Positions 1 to 8,019 of a stretch of 64,000 nucleotides of DNA are shown here, one piece after another. The translations under genes were made by a program, and so were the position numbers. Location of the stretch: assembly GCF_047149785.1 (NCBI RefSeq), contig NZ_BAAGBE010000001.1, forward strand, positions 372,001 through 436,000, written 5' to 3'. Under the pieces are notes generated by a model that saw nothing but the letters and a program-made list of their open reading frames with translations, was not told where the DNA came from and made no database searches. This DNA comes from Nitrobacter sp047149785 (GTDB lineage: Bacteria; Pseudomonadota; Alphaproteobacteria; Rhizobiales; Xanthobacteraceae). How positions within the stretch are numbered: the stretch's first letter is position 1; each line of letters starts with the position of its first letter.

Positions 1-1
1 C

Positions 2-142
2 AAGGCGAGCCACGTCTTCAATCTGCTCGACGCGCGCGGCGTGATCTCGGTGACCGAGCGCCAAAGCTACATCCTGCGCGTGCGCGAACTGGCGAAAGCC
101 TGCGGCGAAGCGTGGCTCCATACCGAAGCGGGTGGCGTCTGA
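2..142 (+). CDS. glyQ: Glycine--tRNA ligase alpha subunit, C-terminal fragment
   Basis: Only the last 46 codons and the stop lie in the window; the gene starts upstream. The fragment reads KASHVFNLLDARGVISVTER and then a helical tail, which matches the C-terminal end of bacterial GlyQ, where the ISVTER segment is conserved. The alpha subunit carries the class II catalytic core that activates glycine, and works as an alpha2beta2 tetramer with GlyS. The stop is three bases before the glyS start, so the two genes are almost certainly co-transcribed and translationally coupled. Confidence 0.9.
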   Translation, partial: KASHVFNLLDARGVISVTERQSYILRVRELAKACGEAWLHTEAGGV

Positions 143-145
143 GCG

Positions 146-2380
146 ATGCCCGATCTTCTGCTCGAACTGTTCTCCGAGGAAATTCCCGCGCGCATGCAGG
201 CGAGGGCGGCGGACGACCTGCGCCGGATGGTCACCGACAGGCTCGTCGCCGAGGGTCTGGTCTACGAGGGCGCGAAAGCCTTCGTCACGCCGCGCCGCCT
301 CGCGCTCACGGTGCACGGCATTCCCGCGCGCCAGCCCGATCTCAAGGACGAACGCAAGGGGCCGAAGGTCGGCGCGCCCGACGCCGCCGTGCAAGGCTTC
401 CTGAAAGCCGCAGGGCTGACGTCGCTGGATGAGGCCAGGATCCAGCGCGATCCGAAGAAGGGCGATTTCTACGTCGCGTTGATCGAAAAACCGGGCCGTC
501 CCGCGATCGACGTGATCGCGGAATTCCTGCCGGTGATCGTGCGCACCTTCCCGTGGCCCAAGCAGATGCGCTGGGGCGAGCGCTCGGCAAGGCCCGGCGC
601 GCTGACCTGGGTGCGGCCGCTGCATTCGATCGTCGCGACCTTCGGCATGGAGACCGAGGAGCCGGACGTGGTGCCGTTCGAGGTCGCCGGCATCAAAGCC
701 GGGCAGGTGACGCGCGGTCACAGGTTCATGGCGCCGGGCGAATTCGGCGTGCGCCGCTTCGAGGATTATGAAGCGAAATTGCAGGCGGCGAAGGTCGTGC
801 TCGATTCCGCCCGTCGCAAGGACATCATCCTGGCCGACGCGAAAGAACTGGCATTCGCGCAAGGCTATGAGCTGATCGAGGATCAGGTGCTGCTGGACGA
901 GGTCGCCGGCCTCGTCGAATGGCCTGTGGTGCTGATGGGCTCGTTCGACGCCCCCTTTCTGTCGATCCCGGGCGAAGTGATCCGCGCCACCATCCGCAAC
1001 AACCAGAAGTGTTTTGTCGTCAACGATCCCAAATCCGGCAAACTCGCCAACAAGTTCATTCTCGTCGCCAATATCGAGGCGAGTGACGGTGGCGCGGCGA
1101 TCGTCGCCGGCAATGAGCGCGTCATCCGCGCGCGGCTGGCGGACGCGAAGTTTTTTTACGAGACCGACCTGAAGACCCGTCTCGAGGACCGCTTGCCGAA
1201 GTTCGAGCACATCGTGTTCCACGAAAAGCTCGGCACGCAGGCGGAGCGCATTGCGCGCATCGAACGCCTGGCTGCCGAGATCGCGCCGCTGGTCGGAGCG
1301 GATGTCGAGAAGGCGAAGCGCGCGGCGCGGCTGTGCAAGGCCGATTTGTTGACCGAAGTCGTCGGCGAATTCCCCGAGGTGCAGGGCCTGATGGGGAAAT
1401 ACTACGCGCTCGCGCAGGGTGAGGATGCGTCCGTCGCCGCGGCTTGCGAGGAGCATTACAAGCCGCAGGGCCCGAACGATCGGGTGCCGAGCGACCCCGT
1501 GAGCATTGCGGTTGCGCTCGCCGACAAGATCGACACGCTGGTCGGCTTCTGGGCGATTGACGAAAAGCCAACCGGCAGCAAGGACCCGTATGCGCTGCGG
1601 AGAGCGACGCTGGGGGTCATTAGGTTGGTGTTGGAGAACAGCCTGCGATTGTGCATTTGGCCTACCGCCCTTGAAGCACTTCTTCCATTTGTCTTGATGC
1701 GCATTCGGAAAGAGGCAGCAGAGAACAAGAGACCTCTGCAGGAACTCGCTGAGAAGATCGACGTTACGGCTATCCTTCCTGCTTGGGATGATCGTGTTTA
1801 TGAGCAAGGTCAAAAGCTTCGTCCCGAAGAGGAAGGGCGAGCGCGAAGGCTTTGCAACGATCTCCTCTCCTTCTTCGCCGATCGCCTGAAAGTCCAGCTC
1901 CGCGAGCAGGGCGCGCGGCACGACTTGGTAGACGCGGTGTTTTTATTAGAGGGACAGGACGATCTCCTGATGATCGTCCGCCGCGTCGAGGCGCTCGGAA
2001 AATTCCTCGACACTGACGATGGCAAGAATCTGCTTGCCGGCACCAAGCGCGCGTCGAACATCCTTGCCATCGAGGAGAAGAAGGACAAGCGCAGCTTTGA
2101 CGGTGCTCCGGAGGCGGCGCTGTATAGCCTCGGCGAAGAGAAAGCGCTCGCCGCCGCCATCGATCAGGTGAAGCGTGAGGCGAGCGCGGCCGTGGCGCAA
2201 GAGGACTTCGCCGCCGCCATGGCGGCGATGGCGAAACTGCGGCCCGCGGTCGACGCCTTTTTTGAGACGGTGAAGGTCAACGACGACGATCCGAAGATCC
2301 GTGAAAATCGCCTCAGGCTGCTCAACGAGATTCGCGCAGCCACGCGCACGGTCGCGGACTTTTCACGGATTCAGGATTGA
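146..2380 (+). CDS. glyS: Glycine--tRNA ligase beta subunit, with an unusual internal segment
   Basis: The 744-residue product is the tRNA-binding beta subunit of the tetrameric glycyl-tRNA synthetase. It starts MPDLLLELFSEEIPARMQ, the conserved GlyS N-terminus, and contains the RNNQKCF and HEKLGT motifs and the ADLLTEVVGEFPELQG-like stretch (here with V for L) of the HD region. The ATG is three bases after the glyQ stop. E. coli GlyS has 689 residues, and relatives known to me are near 700, so this copy is about 45 residues longer. The extra length lies around residues 492-570 (bases about 1620-1860), just after the RRATLGVIRLVLEN motif. That stretch is visibly AT-richer than the rest: 29 of 60 bases are G+C at 1681-1740 against 42 of 60 at 301-360. 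The reading frame stays open and the C-terminal anticodon-binding region is intact, so the protein is probably functional. Confidence 0.95.
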   Translation: MPDLLLELFSEEIPARMQARAADDLRRMVTDRLVAEGLVYEGAKAFVTPRRLALTVHGIPARQPDLKDERKGPKVGAPDAAVQGFLKAAGLTSLDEARIQRDPKKGDFYVALIEKPGRPAIDVIAEFLPVIVRTFPWPKQMRWGERSARPGALTWVRPLHSIVATFGMETEEPDVVPFEVAGIKAGQVTRGHRFMAPGEFGVRRFEDYEAKLQAAKVVLDSARRKDIILADAKELAFAQGYELIEDQVLLDEVAGLVEWPVVLMGSFDAPFLSIPGEVIRATIRNNQKCFVVNDPKSGKLANKFILVANIEASDGGAAIVAGNERVIRARLADAKFFYETDLKTRLEDRLPKFEHIVFHEKLGTQAERIARIERLAAEIAPLVGADVEKAKRAARLCKADLLTEVVGEFPEVQGLMGKYYALAQGEDASVAAACEEHYKPQGPNDRVPSDPVSIAVALADKIDTLVGFWAIDEKPTGSKDPYALRRATLGVIRLVLENSLRLCIWPTALEALLPFVLMRIRKEAAENKRPLQELAEKIDVTAILPAWDDRVYEQGQKLRPEEEGRARRLCNDLLSFFADRLKVQLREQGARHDLVDAVFLLEGQDDLLMIVRRVEALGKFLDTDDGKNLLAGTKRASNILAIEEKKDKRSFDGAPEAALYSLGEEKALAAAIDQVKREASAAVAQEDFAAAMAAMAKLRPAVDAFFETVKVNDDDPKIRENRLRLLNEIRAATRTVADFSRIQD

Positions 2381-2416
2381 TGATCGCGGCAGCCCCTCTT
2401 GCCGGGTAGACCGGAA

Positions 2417-2446
2417 ACCCCGTCCCTGGAGGTGGTGGGACGGGGT
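2417..2446. terminator. Perfect 10-bp hairpin between convergent genes
   Basis: ACCCCGTCCC (2417-2426) is followed after a 10-base loop by its exact complement GGGACGGGGT (2437-2446). It lies between the end of glyS and the end of the DUF1236 gene, which face each other, so it could end transcripts from both sides. There is no T-run on either strand, so intrinsic termination is uncertain. It could also be a dispersed palindrome. Confidence 0.4.
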
Positions 2447-2561
2447 CCCGGCCGCCCGCGTGGCGGCGGCCCCGATCGTGCCGTTATCGCCTCGCGAACC
2501 GACACCCGCATCACTGAAAATACGCCCTCGGCGTGCACGACATGGCGCTTGGCGCAACCTA

Positions 2562-2939
2562 TCAGTCGAGCACCTGCATGATGCGCCGCGTACGCGGCTC
2601 GACCAATACCGTTTCGCCGTTCACAACGGTGTAACGAAATGGTGTCGCGCCAAAACGCTGCGGCACGTCGTAAAAGGTCACTCCATCGTCGGCCAGGATG
2701 GTGCCGACCGCGATGTGTTGCTGGACGGTGAAAGAGGGAACGCGCTCGGTTACGACGTATTCGCGAAACGCCGGGCGCTGCTCGTAAGCAATTCCACCGT
2801 CGGGGGCGACTTCGACCGGCTGGGTGACGACCACGGTGGTCGATGGCGCGACGCCAACCGTGACGTCTTGCGCCTGCGCGGCGAAAGCTGTGCCGAGTGC
2901 GGTCACAAGCGTGGTGAGAGCCATGGCCGTGTTTCGCAT
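2562..2939 (-). CDS. DUF1236-like small secreted protein
   Basis: The protein has 125 residues. A signal peptide (MRNTAMALTTLVTALGTAFAAQAQ, cleavage near residue 24) is followed by a short domain with the VVVTQPVEV and EYVVTERVPSFTVQQ patterns. A strong Shine-Dalgarno AAGGAGG lies just before the ATG at 2939 and decides this start over longer frames. The C-terminal YTVVNGETVLVEPRTRRIMQ resembles the DUF1236 family, which is abundant and uncharacterised in Bradyrhizobium relatives. It is exported to the periplasm. The gene is divergent from the DUF3096 gene, and the 232-bp gap between them holds an inverted repeat. The function is unknown. Confidence 0.85.
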   Translation of the reverse strand: MRNTAMALTTLVTALGTAFAAQAQDVTVGVAPSTTVVVTQPVEVAPDGGIAYEQRPAFREYVVTERVPSFTVQQHIAVGTILADDGVTFYDVPQRFGATPFRYTVVNGETVLVEPRTRRIMQVLD

Positions 2940-2996
2940 GTTGCCTCCTTTGCGAATCAGATGCGCATCCCCGAATGCGCCTCGTTCGATGGTGTC

Positions 2997-3043
2997 ATGC
3001 CAATTCATCCGGCCGCCCAACGTTCCCCCGTGCAAATTGGCAT
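2997..3043. promoter_or_regulatory. Spaced inverted repeat in a divergent promoter region
   Basis: ATGCCAATT (2997-3005) and AATTGGCAT (3035-3043) are perfect complements separated by 29 bases, in the gap between the divergent DUF1236 and DUF3096 genes. The spacing suggests a two-site operator or a long-loop hairpin. No regulator can be assigned from sequence alone. Confidence 0.35.
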
Positions 3044-3171
3044 TTCCGGGGCGGTTTGCGGCAATGCCCCGGTGAAGTGGAACCCGCCGGGCTGCAAGAT
3101 CGCTATCGTGAAGCCGGAACGACGGATAAAGTTTTTTGCGATTCGCAACTCGCACCAGCGGAGGTTTATCG

Positions 3172-3327
3172 ATGACCATTACGGCAGCGCATATCCAGCC
3201 CATCGTGGCCCTGATCGCCGGCGTCCTGATCTTGCTGATGCCGCGCTTCCTCAATCTGCTCGTCGCTCTCTACCTCATCGTTGTCGGCCTTTCCGGCCTC
3301 GGCGTATTCAAGATGGTGCATTTCTGA
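3172..3327 (+). CDS. DUF3096 small membrane protein
   Basis: The 51-residue protein begins MTITAAHIQPIVALIAGVLI and has two hydrophobic stretches (about residues 7-24 and 26-46). The IQPIVALIAGVLILLMPRFLN segment and the LYLIVVGLSGL segment are the hallmarks of the DUF3096 family. The start at 3172 has GGAGG eight bases upstream (CGGAGGTTTATCG), better supported than the longer frame from 3136. It probably inserts in the inner membrane. The function is unknown. Confidence 0.85.
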   Translation: MTITAAHIQPIVALIAGVLILLMPRFLNLLVALYLIVVGLSGLGVFKMVHF

Positions 3328-3665
3328 TTTCCAATAATGTCCTCCCGATGTCGGTCGCGGCGAGCGACGAGGCCGGCCGGGCGCGCGACGACGCGCGGAC
3401 GACGGTTGCGTCCACGACCGGCATCGCATGGTCGATTTCTGTTCAGCGCGACAGACACGGCCGATGCGCAGCAGGCTCGCGAAGAACCCGGATCGCCGGC
3501 TCCACGACAGCAGCGGTCGGCTGATATGCAACATGGCGAAGCCGCTTGCCTTCCGGTCTGAATAGGTGTTCAGTTTTTCGCGGCGCTTCAACGCCGACGT
3601 CACGCAACCCTTTGAAGACAGTGCGTTCCGGCCAACGCCGCGGCGGTCGAGGACACAAAACGCGC
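3328..3665. other. Intergenic stretch without a recognised gene
   Basis: 338 bp between the DUF3096 gene and the TetR gene. Short open frames on both strands have no start signal or recognisable product. No hairpin with a T-run and no member of the dispersed repeat families is visible. The right end should hold the tetR promoter, but no clear -35/-10 pair can be named. Confidence 0.5.
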
Positions 3666-4349
3666 ATGGTTTATCGGCGGACTCATCAGGTCATGAAGCG
3701 CCTCGCGGCGCGTCGCAGCGCCATCCTGGCCGCGGCGCGCGATACGGCAAGCCACGGCGGCATGGCGGCGGTGCAGATCGCGCCGGTTGCGGTTCGCGCC
3801 AACGTCGCCGCCGGCACGGTCTATCGTTATTTTCCCTCGAAAGCCGATCTGATTTCCGAACTGATCGCGGAAGTTGCGCGCGATGAACTGATCGCGATAC
3901 GCGGTGCCGCCGACGCAGCGCCGGGTCCGTCCTCGGCGCTCGCCGCCGCCCTCGGCACTGTCGCGCTGAATATGGTAACGCACGGGAAACTGGCCTGGGG
4001 CATCCTTGCCGAGCCGGTTGACGTTGACGTCGCTGCGACGCGGCTGGCAAGTCGCCGCGAAATTACCGGTGAGATTGAAACGCGCATCGTCGCTGCGGTG
4101 CGTGCCGGACATCTGCCGGCGCAGGATACGTCGCTGGCCGCGACCGCGCTGCTTGGCGCGCTGCATGAATCCCTTGTCGGTCCGCTGGCGCCCGACCACC
4201 TTGACGATCCAGCGAGACTCCGCGACGTCGTGCAGACCGCCACTCTGCTGGCCTTGCGCGCGGTCGGGGTGACGGATGCGCGCGCCCGCGGCCTTGTGGT
4301 GCAGGCTGCCCTGCCGGCCAGGATGCCGGCAGGGGAGCACGCGAGATGA
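3666..4349 (+). CDS. TetR/AcrR family transcriptional regulator
   Basis: The 227-residue protein from the ATG at 3666 has a typical N-terminal helix-turn-helix: AILAAARDTASHGG, then VRANVAAGTVYRYFPSKADL at about residues 44-63, with the conserved YRYFPSK ending of the recognition helix. The remaining ~150 residues are the helical ligand-binding domain, which is too variable to name a ligand. A longer frame back to 3546 has no supporting start signal, and its extra residues look like translated non-coding DNA; GAGG precedes the 3666 ATG. The gene converges on the cytochrome c gene, and no target operon is obvious. Confidence 0.85.
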   Translation: MVYRRTHQVMKRLAARRSAILAAARDTASHGGMAAVQIAPVAVRANVAAGTVYRYFPSKADLISELIAEVARDELIAIRGAADAAPGPSSALAAALGTVALNMVTHGKLAWGILAEPVDVDVAATRLASRREITGEIETRIVAAVRAGHLPAQDTSLAATALLGALHESLVGPLAPDHLDDPARLRDVVQTATLLALRAVGVTDARARGLVVQAALPARMPAGEHAR

Positions 4350-4356
4350 AAGCGCG

Positions 4357-4758
4357 TTACTTCGCCTTGACCTTGCCGTCCTTGTCGAACTGCGAGACGT
4401 AGGCCCAGAGGTTGTCGAGTTCGCTCTGCTTGGTGATGCCGGCGAACACCATCTTGACGCCCGGCACCTTGGCCTTGGGGTTTCTGATGTATTCCTCGAA
4501 CTCCTTCTGATTCCAGGTGATGCCGGAATTCTTCATGGCGTCCGAATAGGAATAGCCTGCTTCGGTACCGGCCTTGCGTCCGTCGAGGCCGTTGAGGTCA
4601 GGTCCGACCTTGTTCGCAGCGCCCGGGCCGATCATATGACAGGTCATGCACTTGTGGAAAGCTGCCTTTCCGGCCTCTACGTCCGCCGCGGACGAGCTGC
4701 CCACGCTAACGAGTGCGAAACCGAGGACGGTCAGTGCGGATATGGCGAACGTTTTCAT
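4357..4758 (-). CDS. Class I c-type cytochrome (cytochrome c2-like)
   Basis: The 133-residue precursor has a signal peptide (about residues 1-24, ending SSSAA-D), a CMTCH haem-binding motif (C37, C40, H41) and a candidate distal Met ligand at M103 in VKMVFAGI. The GPDLNGLDGRKAG segment is typical of the c2/c550 fold. The ATG at 4758 follows AGAGG; the longer frame from 4815 would bury the signal peptide. It should be a soluble periplasmic electron carrier. It is divergent from glcDEF; a role in taking electrons from glycolate oxidation is possible but not shown. Confidence 0.92.
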   Translation of the reverse strand: MKTFAISALTVLGFALVSVGSSSAADVEAGKAAFHKCMTCHMIGPGAANKVGPDLNGLDGRKAGTEAGYSYSDAMKNSGITWNQKEFEEYIRNPKAKVPGVKMVFAGITKQSELDNLWAYVSQFDKDGKVKAK

Positions 4759-5146
4759 GGAGGACCTCTGAGTTCCTAATGGTGGCTTCAGGCTGAAGCG
4801 ATTGGGATTTTTCACCTCCCCGGAAAGGGGAGGACGTGAGGGTGTCTTGATACTGATGTTCGCACGCCGCAGCGACTATGATGCGAACCGCAGAATCGTA
4901 GGATAACACCAATCTTAGAACGATTCGAGTGTGATTTGGTTCCGTACCCTTGCCGGAGACCGATGGAATCCCCGGGTCAAGACCACGATCCGAAGGCTTG
5001 CGGTTCGATACAATGGTACCGCTCGCGCGACACCCGTCAATTGCGTTCGGCAGGCGGAGATCTACCCAAAACAGGCAAAATGTGTTTGATTTAAAAGGTT
5101 TTCCAGCGATTCCCGCGAGCGGGTCGCGATGCCGGAGCACCTCTCC
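4759..5146. other. Divergent intergenic region between cytochrome c and glcD
   Basis: 388 bp that should hold the promoters for both flanking genes. A 7-bp hairpin, CCTCCCC-GGAAA-GGGGAGG (4815-4833), resembles half of the CTCCCC palindromic repeat seen elsewhere in the window. The part just before glcD is AT-rich (GTGTTTGATTTAAAAGG near 5080-5098). No coding frame with a credible start is seen. Confidence 0.5.
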
Positions 5147-6640
5147 ATGACCGTCATGATGCCCGCATCGGATCGGATGGTCCTCGATCGCCGTAGCGCC
5201 ATTGTCGCGGACTTGTGCGCGATCGTGCCAGGCGAGGGCGTGATCTCCAGCGCCGCCGAAATGCTGCCGTATGAATCGGACGCCCTGACCGCCTATCGCC
5301 AGCCGCCGATGGTTGTGGTGTTGCCGGAAACCACGGAGCAGGTGTCGCGCGTTCTGAAATACTGCTTCGACAACGGCATCAAGGTGGTGCCGCGCGGCTC
5401 GGGCACTTCGCTGTCCGGCGGCGCTTTGCCGCTGGAGGATGGGGTGCTGCTGGGCTTAAGCAAGTTCAAGCGCATTCGCGAGATCGATTTCGACAACCGC
5501 GCCGTGGTGGCCGAGCCCGGCGTCACCAATCTCGCGATCAGCCAGGCGGTGGCTCACGCGGGCTTCTATTACGCGCCCGATCCGTCGTCGCAGATCGCCT
5601 GCTCGATCGGCGGCAACATCGCGGAGAATTCCGGCGGCGTCCACTGCCTGAAATACGGCATGACCACCAACAACGTGCTCGGCTGCGAGATCGTGCTGAT
5701 GTCGGGCGAGATCCTGCGCATCGGCGGCAAGGCGCTCGAGAGTGCGGGTTACGACCTGATGGGCATCATCACCGGCTCCGAAGGTCTGCTCGGCGTCGTC
5801 ACCGAGGTCACGGTTCGTATCCTGAGAAAGCCGGAGACCGCGCGGGCGCTGTTGGTCGGCTTTGCGCAAGTCGAGGCGGCCGGGGAGTGCGTGGCGCGGA
5901 TCATCGGCGCCGGCATCATTCCCGGCGGCATGGAGATGATGGACAAGCCGGCGATCCACGCCGCGGAAGCCTTCGTTCATGCCGGCTATCCGCTCGACGT
6001 CGAGGCGCTGCTGATCATCGAGCTTGACGGCTCTTCAATCGAGGTCGACGAACTCATCAAGCGGGTCGAGGCCATCGCGCTGGGTTGTGGATCGACCACA
6101 TGCCGGATTTCCGGTTCGGAAGCCGAGCGCGACCTGTTCTGGGCCGGCCGCAAGGCGGCGTTTCCGGCGGTCGGCCGCATCTCGCCGGACTATCTCTGCA
6201 TGGACGGCACCATTCCGCGCGGCGCGCTGCCGCGGGCGCTGGCGCGCATCCGCGAACTCGGCGAGAAATACGGCCTCGGCGTCGCCAACGTGTTCCATGC
6301 GGGCGACGGCAATCTTCACCCGCTTATTCTTTACGATGCCAACAAGCCGGGGGAGATGGACAAGGCGGAAGCGTTCGGCGCGGAGATCCTGCGCTGCTGC
6401 GTCGAGCTCGGCGGCGTGCTGACCGGCGAGCACGGCGTCGGCATCGAGAAGCGCGACCTGATGCCTCATATGTTCAGCGAGGTCGATCTCAACCAGCAGC
6501 AGCGGCTGAAATGCGCGTTCGACCCGCAAGGACTGCTCAATCCGGGCAAGGTGTTTCCGACGCTGCACCGCTGCGCCGAGCTTGGCCGCGTCCATGTCCA
6601 CGGCGGCAAGCTGGCGTTTCCGGACCTGCCGAGGTTTTGA
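5147..6640 (+). CDS. glcD: Glycolate oxidase FAD-linked subunit GlcD
   Basis: The 497-residue product belongs to the FAD-linked oxidase family that oxidises glycolate (or D-lactate) to the 2-oxoacid. The FAD-binding PP-loop VVPRGSGTSLSGGA lies near residues 80-95, and the second FAD contact CSIGGNIAENSGGVHC near 145-165. The C-terminal domain has the substrate and metal features HAGDGNLHP and GEHGVGIEKRD. I chose the ATG at 5147 because GGAG lies nine bases before it; a start at 5129 adds six residues and has no ribosome-binding site. It is the first gene of glcDEF, which together form the membrane-associated glycolate dehydrogenase passing electrons to the respiratory chain. Confidence 0.93.
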   Translation: MTVMMPASDRMVLDRRSAIVADLCAIVPGEGVISSAAEMLPYESDALTAYRQPPMVVVLPETTEQVSRVLKYCFDNGIKVVPRGSGTSLSGGALPLEDGVLLGLSKFKRIREIDFDNRAVVAEPGVTNLAISQAVAHAGFYYAPDPSSQIACSIGGNIAENSGGVHCLKYGMTTNNVLGCEIVLMSGEILRIGGKALESAGYDLMGIITGSEGLLGVVTEVTVRILRKPETARALLVGFAQVEAAGECVARIIGAGIIPGGMEMMDKPAIHAAEAFVHAGYPLDVEALLIIELDGSSIEVDELIKRVEAIALGCGSTTCRISGSEAERDLFWAGRKAAFPAVGRISPDYLCMDGTIPRGALPRALARIRELGEKYGLGVANVFHAGDGNLHPLILYDANKPGEMDKAEAFGAEILRCCVELGGVLTGEHGVGIEKRDLMPHMFSEVDLNQQQRLKCAFDPQGLLNPGKVFPTLHRCAELGRVHVHGGKLAFPDLPRF

Positions 6641-6670
6641 TGATAAGACGACGTTTTCATCCGCATGCTT

Positions 6671-6752
6671 CGTCATGCCCGGCCTTGTGCCGGGTATCCA
6701 CGTCTTCCTGCGGACTAAGACGTGGATGGCCGGGACGAGCCCGGCCATGACG
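6671..6752. repeat. Dispersed palindromic repeat, CGTCATG family
   Basis: The element runs from CGTCATGCCCGG to CCGGCCATGACG, with an inner pair CCACGTCTT / AAGACGTGG, and so forms a long double-nested hairpin. It lies between glcD and glcE. Further copies in this window are at 9811, 15064, 54222, 60689 and 62424. Such elements are common in intergenic DNA of Bradyrhizobium and Nitrobacter relatives. Confidence 0.9.
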
Positions 6753-6783
6753 AACGTGAAGGCTTCGCCGCATTGAGGCAGCC

Positions 6784-8019
6784 GTGAACATCCTGCAAAT
6801 ACGCGACGCCGCCGATGTCGAGGCCGCCGTGCGCGCCGGCATCGCCGGCGAGCAGCCGCTCGAGATCGTCGGCCACGGTTCGAAGCGGCCGATCGGTCAT
6901 GCGATGGCGACCAATGCGGTGCTCGACGTCTCGGCGTTGAATGCGGTGACGTCCTATGAGCCGAACGAACTCATCGTCACGGCGCAGGCCGGCGCTGCGC
7001 TGGATGAGGTGCTGTCGCTGCTGGAGTCCAAGAATCAGGAGTTCGCGTTCGAGCCGATGGATACCGCCGCGTTGCTCGGCGTTCGCTCGGGTCGCGGCAC
7101 TATCGGCGGCATGATCGGGGCCGCGCTCGCCGGCCCGCGCCGCATCAAGGCCGGTGGCGTGCGCGATCATCTGCTCGGCGTTCACGCCGTCTCCGGCTTC
7201 GGCGACAGTTTCAAGGCCGGCGGACGGGTGGTGAAGAACGTCACCGGCTACGATCTCTGCAAGCTATTGGCCGGATCGTGGGGCACGCTCGCGGTCATGA
7301 CCGAGGTGACACTCAAGGTGATGCCTAAGGCCGAGGCGGAACGCACGCTGGTGCTGCGGGGCCTCGACGACGTCGCCGCCAACCGGGCGATGACGGCGGC
7401 GCTGGGCTCGCCTTATGACGTTTCGGGAGCGGCGCACGTCCCGTACTCCGCCGTCAAGGCGGGGTGGGGCGCGCGTCTCGCAGCGGCGGGAAAGGCCGCG
7501 ACGCTGTTGCGGCTGGAAGGCATCGCCGCCTCGGTTGCTCACCGCGCCTCGGCGCTCGCAGCCGATCTTGCCTCGTTCGGAGCGGCCGAACTTATCGAGG
7601 ATGCGGAGGCGGCTGCGCTATGGCGCGATATCCGCGACGTCACGCCGTTTGCGGCGGACGGCGCGCGGGGCGCGTGGCCGGTGTGGCGGATCGTTTGCCC
7701 TCCCGCGTCCGGCGGCGCCTTCGGTCAGGCGCTGGCGCGCGACACCGGCGGCGAGGTGATCTACGACTGGGGCGGCGGATTGCTCTGGGCGGCGCTGCCG
7801 CCCGCGGCCGATGCCCATGCCGCGCCGCTGCGCCGGCGGCTCGCCGCGATCGGCGGCCACGCAACCCTGCTGCGGGCCGACGAAGGAACGCGGCGCGCGG
7901 TCGATGTGTTTCATCCGCAGGCAAAGGGCGTCGCCGCATTGTCCGAGCGGGTGCGGCAGAGCTTCGATCCGAAAAGCATTCTCAATCGCGGCAGGCTGGC
8001 GCGGGCGCCGATCTCATGA
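6784..8019 (+). CDS. glcE: Glycolate oxidase FAD-binding subunit GlcE
   Basis: The 411-residue protein starts at a GTG and is a shorter, FAD-binding paralogue of GlcD. It has the variant PP-loop region IVGHGSKRPIGH (about residues 29-40), then RSGRGTIGGMIGAALAGPRR (about 101-120) and KNVTGYDLCKLLAGSWGTL, which are typical of GlcE. It is 143 bp behind glcD with a palindromic repeat in the gap, and its stop overlaps the glcF ATG (ATGA). GlcE is needed with GlcD and GlcF for glycolate dehydrogenase activity in enteric bacteria; the same is inferred here. Confidence 0.92.
   Translation: MNILQIRDAADVEAAVRAGIAGEQPLEIVGHGSKRPIGHAMATNAVLDVSALNAVTSYEPNELIVTAQAGAALDEVLSLLESKNQEFAFEPMDTAALLGVRSGRGTIGGMIGAALAGPRRIKAGGVRDHLLGVHAVSGFGDSFKAGGRVVKNVTGYDLCKLLAGSWGTLAVMTEVTLKVMPKAEAERTLVLRGLDDVAANRAMTAALGSPYDVSGAAHVPYSAVKAGWGARLAAAGKAATLLRLEGIAASVAHRASALAADLASFGAAELIEDAEAAALWRDIRDVTPFAADGARGAWPVWRIVCPPASGGAFGQALARDTGGEVIYDWGGGLLWAALPPAADAHAAPLRRRLAAIGGHATLLRADEGTRRAVDVFHPQAKGVAALSERVRQSFDPKSILNRGRLARAPIS

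Noticed and set aside
3546..3665. N-terminal extension of the TetR regulator
   Set aside because: The extra 40 residues have no start signal and no similarity to TetR N-termini; the ATG at 3666 gives a normal-length protein.
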